Assembly: GCA_900550775.1 (NCBI GenBank)
Contig: URTH01000005.1
Span: forward strand, 1-23,667
Source of the DNA: an uncultured Eubacteriales bacterium
Lineage (GTDB): Bacteria; Bacillota; Clostridia; Monoglobales; Monoglobaceae
Length of the DNA: 23,667 bases
Direction: 5' to 3'
In this document: one piece after another, positions 1 through 7,541 of the stretch
Position numbering within the stretch: position 1 is the first letter of the stretch
Layout of the letters: each line of letters begins with the position of its first letter
Translations under genes and position numbers: made by a program
Notes under the pieces: generated by a model
Database searches by the model: none
Told to the model about the DNA's origin: nothing
What the model saw: only the letters and a program-made list of their open reading frames with translations

Positions 1-84
1 GGGGCCTGCCCCGGCCTCGTCCACGCCGCAGACGATTTCCGCCCCCTCCGCCCAGGCAGCGCGTTCGTATTCCCAAAGATTCAT
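1..84 (-). CDS. rnhB: Ribonuclease HII, N-terminal fragment
   Basis: The first 28 codons of a gene that runs off the left edge. The peptide ends in CGVDEAGAGP, which matches the start of the RNase HII catalytic domain (family signature GVDEAGRGPLAGPV); Asp22 and Glu23 are the first metal-binding acidic residues. RNase HII cuts the RNA strand of RNA-DNA hybrids and removes single ribonucleotides from DNA in the cytoplasm. The start ATG follows an AAGGAAGAG ribosome binding site with normal spacing. The gene lies 37 bases after the deacetylase stop, on the same strand, with no terminator visible between them. It is probably a housekeeping neighbour rather than part of the sugar system. The Ala where many homologues have Arg (GAGP for GRGP) is seen directly; I believe this variant occurs in Clostridia. 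Confidence 0.85.
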   Translation of the reverse strand, partial: MNLWEYERAAWAEGAEIVCGVDEAGAGP

Positions 85-121
85 GATCTCTTCCTTTCCG
101 GCGGCAGCAGAGTGTAAACGT

Positions 122-2467
122 TCACTGCACTTCAAATTCCGCCGCCAGCGCCTTGGCCGGGCCTCCCAGACGGGTGCAGCCCGGCAGAACTATGCGGTAC
201 CGCCCCGGCTTCAGCGGGGATGGATAATCCCGCCCCACCGGGCAGGAAAGCGTAATCTCTCCGCCGCCCGGCAGAATATCAAATAAGACGTAGTTTCTCT
301 CCTTGGCCCCAAGCTGCGCGGACTGTTCCCGGTATACCGGGTATGCAGCCGCGTTTTCGCCCTGGGTCACCAAGACCTTGCGCCATTCATCCGGAACAAC
401 CGCGTTCACGGTCAGCGGCATTTTAAAATATGCCGTGTCCTCCGGGCGGAGCAGCATGGACGGATCATATGCGGCGCGGTAGGTGATTTTATCCGCCTCT
501 GCCGTCACCTGCTGCATACGCAGATAATCGCGCTCTAACAGATACTGTACCATGGTTTCGTATCCGCCGCTGTACACCTCATCCAGATGCGATGCCACAT
601 AGGTAAAATACTGCTTTGCCTCTGCGGAATCATAAACATACGGATCCGTAAGCTTTGGCGTGCCGTCCACATCATCGCCCGTGACCTCATGCCACATTTC
701 AACGATCCAGCGTCCCTTGGATCTGGCATCGTCAAACCGCCATTTCAGTCTGGCAAGATCGGTCTTATTATCGCCGCTGTTTACCGCATAAAAGGTCGTG
801 GTATACAGTCCCTCCTTGCCAAGGTAAAGGGAATTTGACTGATTGGCACCGCTGCAGCGTACGGCGTAGTGGCTCTCATGCAGCTTTTGCATCACGGTGT
901 CGTTACGCTGATTATTCGGAAGATACATGGTCAAAACGCTGCTGCCCGGAAACTTTTCGCGCAGCTCCGCCTGGCCGTTTGTCACTTCGTCATCCAGCAC
1001 CGTATCCTCTAAATTTGTCAGAATCTTATGCGTCTTACCGTGGTTTCCGATATCCAAAACGCCGTCTGAAACATAGGGCGTAAGGCCGCTGACGTCCGCC
1101 GTGCTGCTGTTGAGCGCCAGCGAACCGCGAAGTCCCAGATTTTGAAAGGTGTTATAGTACCACTTTGCGGAGCTTACAAAGCCGTCGTCCGCAGTAAAGG
1201 TATACGCTGTGTTTTTTCCGTCCGGCAGCTTTTCGATGTGGTTTCTGGATTCATTGCGGATGTCCGTCAGATCCAGATCATAAACAGTTCCCGGTGTTTC
1301 CCGAACCATCGCAGCCGAAATATCGGACAGCGTGATACTGCCGCTCTCACCGCCGATGCGCGCGGTACAAAATGAGATATCCTGTCCGCTGCCAAGATTT
1401 GCAAGCTCCTTCTCACTGCACGGCGCCACCGCAAGGAGCGTATTTTCAACATACAGTTCACAGATTCCGCCGTCCGTTGTCTTTCGGAAAAGATAGGTAA
1501 GCGTATACGGCTTTCCGATTGAAAACGCCGGAACCTGTCCGCTGACCGCACAGGTACTGCGATGCGTACCGCCGATGCGCAGGGTAAAATATCCCTCGTT
1601 CTGCCCCTTGGTCGTCACAATCACAGAAAGCGGTAAATCCTCACTTCCCATGCGGAACAGGTCGCTCTCTGCATCGGCGGACTGCACGGTAAAGGAATGG
1701 GTAACCGTCAGCTTATCCGCAAGCCCTCTTGCGGCAATGCCGCTGACTGAAAAACCGTCGCTGCGCGCAGTCACCGCTGCGGTTTCACTGATGTGAACCT
1801 CAACCGTATAATTTTCCGTACTTCCGCTCTGATCGGTAATCGCAAGCGTGCGGTCGCCGCCGATCGGAAAGGCAGTTCCCGAAGAAACTGCCGCTCCGTC
1901 ACAGGTTGCGGACGCACCGGACAGCGCGATGGTATAGCTTGTATCAAAGTGATGGTTCCCGATCGGCAGATAACCGTTTTCCTCACGGGGAACCGAAGCG
2001 TTCAAATCCTCTGCCATTGTCTTTGGCACATCAAAGGTAATCGTGTGCAGCTTTCGGTTTACCCTTCCGGGATAGGTCTTTCCGTAAACGGTCGCGGTTG
2101 CCGTAAAGGATGGTTTTTCCTCCATTGGGGTATAAACCCGACTGAGCGGAAAGAGATCCTCTGACATAAAAAACGCCTTTACGGTTTCATTTTCTCCCGT
2201 CAGGGGCAGCGCCTCGGTGCAAAGCTGCGAATCCCCGGTTGCCGGCGTCACAGCGACATTTTTTAATCGGTCGCCCTCATAAACTGCCAGATACAGCCGA
2301 CACGGAATATCTAAGGTGTCCTGCCGATACGCCTTTGCCGCAATGCTATTTTCCGTTTTGATAAAGCTGATATCACCCGTCGGCATCTCTGCCGCCCATA
2401 CGGATCCAAGTGCGGTCAGCATCACCGCAATCCATAGCAGCACACCAATTTTTATTTTGTTTCTCAT
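122..2467 (-). CDS. Secreted multi-domain polysaccharide deacetylase-like protein
   Basis: A 781-residue exported protein. Residues 1-25 form a signal peptide (MRNKIKIGVLLWIAVMLTAL, then GSVWA). Residues about 30-115 resemble the N-terminal beta-sandwich of its neighbours, 160-228 look like a cadherin/DUF5018-type sandwich, and 235-390 like a LamG/concanavalin-type lectin fold. Residues about 415-650 resemble a NodB-type (carbohydrate esterase 4) deacetylase: TFTADDGF at 423-430 fits motif 1 with the catalytic and metal Asp pair, and H476-x3-H480 fits the metal-binding HxxxH of motif 2. The usual Pro after the second His is Lys. A WHEV segment near 592 may be the late His motif, and a beta domain closes the protein. 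CE4 enzymes remove acetyl groups from glycans. I chose the ATG at 2467 because GGAGG lies 7 bases upstream and a signal peptide follows; the frame stays open upstream to 2563. It is the last gene of the sugar operon. Confidence 0.75.
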   Translation of the reverse strand: MRNKIKIGVLLWIAVMLTALGSVWAAEMPTGDISFIKTENSIAAKAYRQDTLDIPCRLYLAVYEGDRLKNVAVTPATGDSQLCTEALPLTGENETVKAFFMSEDLFPLSRVYTPMEEKPSFTATATVYGKTYPGRVNRKLHTITFDVPKTMAEDLNASVPREENGYLPIGNHHFDTSYTIALSGASATCDGAAVSSGTAFPIGGDRTLAITDQSGSTENYTVEVHISETAAVTARSDGFSVSGIAARGLADKLTVTHSFTVQSADAESDLFRMGSEDLPLSVIVTTKGQNEGYFTLRIGGTHRSTCAVSGQVPAFSIGKPYTLTYLFRKTTDGGICELYVENTLLAVAPCSEKELANLGSGQDISFCTARIGGESGSITLSDISAAMVRETPGTVYDLDLTDIRNESRNHIEKLPDGKNTAYTFTADDGFVSSAKWYYNTFQNLGLRGSLALNSSTADVSGLTPYVSDGVLDIGNHGKTHKILTNLEDTVLDDEVTNGQAELREKFPGSSVLTMYLPNNQRNDTVMQKLHESHYAVRCSGANQSNSLYLGKEGLYTTTFYAVNSGDNKTDLARLKWRFDDARSKGRWIVEMWHEVTGDDVDGTPKLTDPYVYDSAEAKQYFTYVASHLDEVYSGGYETMVQYLLERDYLRMQQVTAEADKITYRAAYDPSMLLRPEDTAYFKMPLTVNAVVPDEWRKVLVTQGENAAAYPVYREQSAQLGAKERNYVLFDILPGGGEITLSCPVGRDYPSPLKPGRYRIVLPGCTRLGGPAKALAAEFEVQ

Positions 2468-2583
2468 TTGATTTCCTCCAACGTTTCTTGCATAGCCGCC
2501 GGCCGTATTCGTTTCGCCGAACCCGATATGCCCTGCGATTGAAAAATCACAATCTTTTTTCATCGTTGTCCTTGTAAGGCGTC

Positions 2584-4179
2584 TTACCGCTTTAAGTAAC
2601 GGTCATACATATTCTGCTCAATTTCCAGATACCGCGCTACATTAAAGGTAGAGGTCAGGGTATTTACAAACTGATCGAAGTTGTCAAGCGATTCCTGGCC
2701 GGTGATGAATTTTAAGGACATTTCTTCCACGTAAGTGTAGATGTCCGTGCTCAGCGCGGAAAGTTCCTCGCTCTCATCCTGTGCGGCGGAAAGTCCCTCC
2801 GGAATCCGGGTTTTTCTTACGCCGTCTACGTTCTCTGCCCACATTTTAAAGCCGTCTACCTGCTGCGGGAATTCATAGTACTGCTCTAAGTATTCCGGCG
2901 CTTGTTTCAGTCCCGGCGCCTGTGCTGTTGCACGGCAGTTAAGGCCCAAAGCTTCGTTTATGCTGAGACCGTCCTTGTTATGCAGGATTTCATCGGTGTA
3001 TACGGGCTTGCCGTCCACCATGTTATAGGACTTTCCCTCAATGCCGAAGTTGACCATATAATAGCCCTCGTCACCGTAAAAATAATCCGCCCACTCGGTT
3101 GCGGTAACCGGATCCTTACAGGTCTCGGTAATTGCCAGATAACGGCCGTTTACATCACCCTCAAAGATATAAAAATCATTCTTGTCGCCCTTGTTTTGCA
3201 CCGGATACGGCGCGCAAACCAGGTTATAGGACGGATCCTCGGTCTGCATCTGCTTTAAATACCGTCCCATTGCACTGCCCAGGTATCCGATCACCGCGCC
3301 GGATTTGCCCTTGGTGATGTTTGCATCGACCACGGTTCCTTTATTGGTCGAAAAATCCTGATCCAAAAGGCCTTCCTGATACCACCGGTGCATCAGCGTC
3401 AGATAATCCTTATACTCTTTTTGCATCGGGCCGTATTTTACCGTGTTGCCGTCAAGATACATGTTCTTGCCGATACCAAACGCACCGTTAAACCCGTCTA
3501 TCGTGCCGATAAAATAGTTTGAGGTTCCGGTCAGCGGCTGCGTCGCGCCCTTCTTTTCTTTAAAGGCCTTAAGCGCCGTTGTCCACTCATCGATGGTCTC
3601 CGGAACCGAAAGCCCCAGCTCATCCAGCCAGTCCTTGCGGATCATCGGACCGCCAAATGTCCGATAACTGCCGATGTTAAAGCAGGGGAAAGCAAAGTAA
3701 TTACCCTCGTCCGTCTTGCTGCCCTTGTCATAGATTTTGGAAAGCGCGCTGCCGTCCGACACTGTCTTTTTAAAGTTGGGTGCATATTGGTCGATATAAT
3801 CGTTTAATTTGATAATCACCCCGTCGTCAATCGCCTTTTGTACACCGCCCTGATAGTTGACCCAGTTGTACTCGATCATATCGGGCAGATCTCTGGATGC
3901 AATCATCAGATTAAACTGCTCTGCCTCCTGACCGAGCGCCGGATGAATAAATTCAATATGAATACCGCTGTCCTTTTCACGCTGCTGATACATCGCAACC
4001 TCGTTATAGTTCTGGATTCTGGTTGCGATATTCGCATTCATCGGCACCCAATAGGTAAAGGAAGTCGCCTTTTCCTCCGGCTGCTTGATATCGCTGCCGC
4101 CACTGCCGCAGCCGGTCAGTCCCAAAACTGCCGCCGCAATCATACCGGCCAGCGCCACTGTTACGAGTTTCTTTTTCAT
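2584..4179 (-). CDS. ABC transporter sugar-binding lipoprotein (LplA/YtcQ type)
   Basis: A 531-residue extracellular solute-binding protein. The N-terminus is a lipoprotein signal with lipobox LTGC, so Cys24 is the lipidation and anchoring site on the outer face of the membrane. Mature residues about 40-500 have the look of the large family 1 sugar-binding proteins associated with LplB/LplC permeases; the early segment IASRDLPDMIEYNW is typical of that group. It should capture oligosaccharide and deliver it to the two permeases encoded just before it in the operon. A strong site, AAGGAGGG, precedes the start in an A-rich leader, which suits a protein needed in excess over its permeases. The 43-base gap to the permease gene has no hairpin. 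The ligand cannot be predicted from sequence alone. Confidence 0.92.
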   Translation of the reverse strand: MKKKLVTVALAGMIAAAVLGLTGCGSGGSDIKQPEEKATSFTYWVPMNANIATRIQNYNEVAMYQQREKDSGIHIEFIHPALGQEAEQFNLMIASRDLPDMIEYNWVNYQGGVQKAIDDGVIIKLNDYIDQYAPNFKKTVSDGSALSKIYDKGSKTDEGNYFAFPCFNIGSYRTFGGPMIRKDWLDELGLSVPETIDEWTTALKAFKEKKGATQPLTGTSNYFIGTIDGFNGAFGIGKNMYLDGNTVKYGPMQKEYKDYLTLMHRWYQEGLLDQDFSTNKGTVVDANITKGKSGAVIGYLGSAMGRYLKQMQTEDPSYNLVCAPYPVQNKGDKNDFYIFEGDVNGRYLAITETCKDPVTATEWADYFYGDEGYYMVNFGIEGKSYNMVDGKPVYTDEILHNKDGLSINEALGLNCRATAQAPGLKQAPEYLEQYYEFPQQVDGFKMWAENVDGVRKTRIPEGLSAAQDESEELSALSTDIYTYVEEMSLKFITGQESLDNFDQFVNTLTSTFNVARYLEIEQNMYDRYLKR

Positions 4180-4222
4180 AGTAACCCTCCTTAAATTTTT
4201 TTGCTTTCTTTTTATAATCTTT

Positions 4223-5107
4223 TTATCCCTTGACTGCCCCGACCATAATTCCCTTTACAAAATACTTTTGGATAAAGGGATAAACAAACAAAATCGGAAC
4301 CGTTGCAACCATGATGGTTGCATACTTAATGCTCTCACCGAGCATATACTGATCCCCGGCCGCTGCCGTTGCGCCCATGCCGCTGGTATCATTCATCAAA
4401 AGCACCTCGCGCAGGATCAGCTGCAGCGGATACTTCGACCGGTCTTGGATATAAAGCATCGCCTGGAACCAGGAGTTCCACTGTGCCACGCCGTAAAACA
4501 GTACCATAACCGCAATGATCGGCAAAGACAGCGGCAGAATAATCCGAAACAGTACCGTGATATCGTTGGCGCCGTCGATTTTTGCCGCCTCCTCTAAGCT
4601 ATCGGGCAGCGACTCAAAGTTTGACTTCATGATAATCATATTATAGGTGCTGATCGCGGTCGGCAAAATCAACGCCCACAGCGTATTGCCGAGATGCAGC
4701 CACTTATACACCATCAGATAAGTGGGAATCATGCCGCCGGTAAAAAACATGGTAAACACCATCATATAAGCCATCACCTTGCGGATTGCAAACTGCTTGC
4801 GCGTAATCAGAAACGCTGCAATCGATGTCATCATCACGCTGATAGCGGTTCCGAAAACCACCACAATCAGCGTTGTCCGATACCCGGACAGGATATTGGG
4901 GTTTGAGAACACCGCCTGATAAGCGGCAAGACTAAACCCCTTCGGAAGCAGCATCATACCGCGGCTTCCCATCAGCTGACCGCTGTCCGAAATCGAACAC
5001 ATCGCCACATAATAGAGCGGATACAGGGTAACAAACACCAGCAGCAGCATAAACAAAACATTGAATATGTCAAAAACAATTTCTCCCGCACTTCTTTTTT
5101 GTACCAT
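4223..5107 (-). CDS. Carbohydrate ABC transporter permease (LplC/YtcP type)
   Basis: A 294-residue inner-membrane permease with about six hydrophobic segments, starting near residue 13. The binding-protein-dependent transport signature (EAA loop) is clear: EEAAKIDGANDITVLFRIIL, then PLSLP, at about 172-196, where the permease contacts the ATPase. This is the size and layout of the second permease of LplABC-like sugar importers. Its AAGGAGGG ribosome binding site starts inside the stop region of the upstream permease (12-base gap), so the two permeases are probably translationally coupled and form a heterodimer. No ATP-binding protein is encoded in the window; such importers generally use a shared MsmX-type ATPase encoded elsewhere. 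Confidence 0.93.
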   Translation of the reverse strand: MVQKRSAGEIVFDIFNVLFMLLLVFVTLYPLYYVAMCSISDSGQLMGSRGMMLLPKGFSLAAYQAVFSNPNILSGYRTTLIVVVFGTAISVMMTSIAAFLITRKQFAIRKVMAYMMVFTMFFTGGMIPTYLMVYKWLHLGNTLWALILPTAISTYNMIIMKSNFESLPDSLEEAAKIDGANDITVLFRIILPLSLPIIAVMVLFYGVAQWNSWFQAMLYIQDRSKYPLQLILREVLLMNDTSGMGATAAAGDQYMLGESIKYATIMVATVPILFVYPFIQKYFVKGIMVGAVKG

Positions 5108-5119
5108 CGATATCCCTCC

Positions 5120-6094
5120 TTAAAACAACGATGTCTCGCTGAACTTTGCCGAAAGCCGGTTGGCCAGCAGCAGCATCAATACGTTAATCACCGACTGAAA
5201 CAGTCCGACTGCCGCACTGTAACTGTACCGGCTGCCGCCGATACCAATACGGTATACATAGGATGAAATAACATCCGCTACATTATACGTTGACGGCGAA
5301 TACAGTAAAATTATTTTTTCATAACCAACCGAGAGCACCTGACCCAGCCGCATAATCAGCATAATCATAATGGTTGGCAGAATACCGGGCAGCGTCACAT
5401 GCCACAGCTGCTTAAAACGCCCGGCGCCGTCAATGGTTGCCGCCTCGTAAAGCTGCGCATCTACGCCGGTCAGCGCCGCCAGATAGATAATACTGTTCCA
5501 TCCGAAGGACTGCCACACGTTGGTTCCGACAAAGATGGTCCGAAACCACTTAGGAGACGCCAGATAGTTCATGTTTTCGCCGCCCAGCATGGCAATCAGC
5601 CGGCTGATGACGCCGTCCGTGCTGAAAAAGTCAGTAATCATACCGCAGATGACCACCATCGAGATAAAGTGCGGCAGATAGGTCACGGTCTGCACGGTCT
5701 TTTTAAACCGGGTTCCGCGCAGCTCGTTGAGCAGCAGTGCAAAAATAATCGGAAGCGGAAAGCCGAACAGAATATCGGCAAAGCTGATAATAAAGGTATT
5801 CAGGAGCGTCCGGCTAAAATAAATGCTCTTAAAAAACTCCTGAAAATACTGAAAACCAACCCACTTGCTCTGAAAAATTCCCTGACCGATATTGTATTGC
5901 TTAAATGCAATCACCAGTCCGAACATCGGCCCATACAAAAAGAGTGCATAAAACACAATGACCGGAATGGCAAGTAAGTACAAATACCTGTTTTTGACCA
6001 GTTCCCTTTTGATTCGCATGGCCAAAGAAAGCTTCTTTTTTTCGTTTCCCCCTGCCGTCATGGCCGCAGAGGCTCCAGCGCCTTGCTTCTTCAT
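5120..6094 (-). CDS. Carbohydrate ABC transporter permease (LplB/YteP type)
   Basis: A 324-residue inner-membrane permease, the partner of the following gene. It has a charged cytoplasmic N-terminus, about six membrane segments and an EAA loop reading YEAATIDGAGRFKQLWHVTL followed by PGILP. LplB-type proteins pair with LplC-type permeases to import complex oligosaccharides. I chose the ATG at 6094 because GAGGGA lies 6 bases before it; the frame continues upstream to 6145 but that stretch is rich in Cys and Arg and does not look like protein of this family. The 66-base gap to the Asp-box gene upstream holds a small stem-loop (6125-6142), so transporter expression could be set partly by RNA processing there. 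Confidence 0.93.
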   Translation of the reverse strand: MKKQGAGASAAMTAGGNEKKKLSLAMRIKRELVKNRYLYLLAIPVIVFYALFLYGPMFGLVIAFKQYNIGQGIFQSKWVGFQYFQEFFKSIYFSRTLLNTFIISFADILFGFPLPIIFALLLNELRGTRFKKTVQTVTYLPHFISMVVICGMITDFFSTDGVISRLIAMLGGENMNYLASPKWFRTIFVGTNVWQSFGWNSIIYLAALTGVDAQLYEAATIDGAGRFKQLWHVTLPGILPTIMIMLIMRLGQVLSVGYEKIILLYSPSTYNVADVISSYVYRIGIGGSRYSYSAAVGLFQSVINVLMLLLANRLSAKFSETSLF

Positions 6095-6124
6095 TTCTTT
6101 TCCCTCATTCTTTCTGATATCTAA

Positions 6125-6142
6125 TGCCGCACACGGACGGCA
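6125..6142 (-). other. Small intergenic stem-loop before the permease genes
   Basis: In the mRNA, TGCCG and CGGCA can pair around an 8-base loop in the 66-base gap between the Asp-box and first permease genes, ending about 20 bases before the ribosome binding site. No T-run follows, so it is not an intrinsic terminator. It could affect RNA processing or stability. The stem is short. Confidence 0.3.
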
Positions 6143-6160
6143 CACCCTGTCATAGCACCG

Positions 6161-7459
6161 TCACAAATGAACCCTGTGAAAGGTCAAATAGTTGTTATTA
6201 TGAAAACTGTCCGCACCGTGATAGGCGGTACGGGACGCGATGCAAACCGCGTCTCCCTCCAAAAGAACGGAGGGGTATTGAAATCCGACGCTTTGCGCAT
6301 CACATTCATGCTTATCAATCACATCAAGCGCCCGTTTCCAATCCTTTAAATCCTTTGACGTATAGACCGAAAGCACATTGCGCATGGGCGGCGGATTGCC
6401 CACCGCCACATAGGTTTGATCCTCTCTTTGCAAAATCTCAAACTTGGTATGTGCCATCGGAAACGGAACGGTTCCCTGAAAATCCACACGTTTTCCGTCT
6501 GCCGAGACTTTAAGAACCGCCGCCTCGCCCTCTTTATAACGCAGAATATCAAGGATATCGCCGTTTGGGGCGCACACCAGGTTTCCCTCAATCGCATCGA
6601 TATTGGGATCGTTCCACAAATCAGAAACCGTCCAGCTTTCCGGCTGCATGAGATCCGCATCCTCATCAATCGACAAAACCGCGGCAGCAAAGCCGCCTTT
6701 TCCCCATGCGCCGTACTCCAGCGAGGTATAGATTCTTCCGTTTGCGTGCAGCAGCGTACAGGGCGCCCGGTGCCAGCCACGGCCGGTGCAGCCTGCGCCG
6801 CGAAGCAGCGCCCTTGGCTCTGTCCAGGTTTCGCCGCCGTCCGTGCTTTTGCCGATCAAAACGTCACCGTATTCGGTAGACATGCCAAGCATGTACAAAT
6901 CGCCCCGGTGACAAAAGAGCTTACCCCAAAAGCAGGGCATACAATCGGTCAGGTAGTGCCAGGTCTTTCCCTCATCAAAGGAACGGAACAGCAACGTCAG
7001 ATTCTGCGGCGCCATCGGCGCGTATAGGTCACAGGACATCAGCAGGGTTTGATTCTCCAGCCGTACCAGGGACGGACTGCATAAGAACCTGCCCGAAAAA
7101 TTGTACTGTCCGTCCTCAGGGTGCAGGTAATTCACCACCGTCCACGGAACGTCCCCGGTCAAAAACCGCCTTGTATGGCTCCTTCTGCCGCACCGATCCG
7201 CGGCATAAATCTGATACTCACAATCTTTTTTCAGTCCCCGAAGAATGGTACTCGGCTCCTCCGCGCGGCAGCTTTGCCACGCGTCCTCCGTTTTATCATA
7301 TTCTCTCCAGTAAAGTGTCACACCGTCTGCCGCACCGGACAGTGATACCGCCGCGCCGTCCGCACGCGGAATCAGGCGGCAAAGGTACGGTGCGTCCGCC
7401 CTATCTTCCGCATCCGGCGGAAGATAGGGTCTGTAATTCCATGATGCATATCCTCTCAT
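6161..7459 (-). CDS. Asp-box (BNR-repeat) sialidase-fold protein, cytoplasmic
   Basis: A 432-residue protein without a signal peptide or membrane segment. Residues about 22-102 resemble a fibronectin type III domain; about 105-432 look like a sialidase-type beta-propeller. Two Asp boxes (S-x-D-x-G-x-T-W) are visible: SFDEGKTW at 160-167 and STDGGETW at 205-212. These mark the fold but are not catalytic. The canonical RIP arginine of GH33 sialidases is not visible: the equivalent stretch reads CSPSLVRLENQTLL at about 127-140. Activity on sialic acid is therefore doubtful, and another glycosidase or lyase function within this fold is possible. Being cytoplasmic, it would act on imported oligosaccharides. 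The ATG at 7459 is preceded by GAGAGGA at 7 bases; longer in-frame starts have no convincing site. It lies between the surface-protein genes and the permeases. Confidence 0.75.
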   Translation of the reverse strand: MRGYASWNYRPYLPPDAEDRADAPYLCRLIPRADGAAVSLSGAADGVTLYWREYDKTEDAWQSCRAEEPSTILRGLKKDCEYQIYAADRCGRRSHTRRFLTGDVPWTVVNYLHPEDGQYNFSGRFLCSPSLVRLENQTLLMSCDLYAPMAPQNLTLLFRSFDEGKTWHYLTDCMPCFWGKLFCHRGDLYMLGMSTEYGDVLIGKSTDGGETWTEPRALLRGAGCTGRGWHRAPCTLLHANGRIYTSLEYGAWGKGGFAAAVLSIDEDADLMQPESWTVSDLWNDPNIDAIEGNLVCAPNGDILDILRYKEGEAAVLKVSADGKRVDFQGTVPFPMAHTKFEILQREDQTYVAVGNPPPMRNVLSVYTSKDLKDWKRALDVIDKHECDAQSVGFQYPSVLLEGDAVCIASRTAYHGADSFHNNNYLTFHRVHL

Positions 7460-7541
7460 AACTTGATCCTCTCTTAGGCATAAGCGAAAATCCATCCCCA
7501 AAAAACGGGGTTTCGATTGCTCTCTTTCGGCTAACCGCAGA

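Noticed and set aside
4636..4665. TATAAT on the minus strand inside the LplC-type permease gene as a possible internal promoter
   Set aside because: The best upstream hexamer (TTGCCG) is poor and only about 15 bases away, and the site lies within well-conserved coding sequence.
5399..5977. Plus-strand open frame of 192 codons
   Set aside because: It lies opposite the first permease gene, whose EAA loop and membrane segments are unambiguous. The shadow product is basic and low in hydrophobic structure.
7496..7510. CCCC/GGGG inverted repeat between the Asp-box and lectin genes as a possible terminator
   Set aside because: Only a 4-bp stem with a 7-base loop, and the bases after it are not a clean T-run. 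It could not be a strong terminator.
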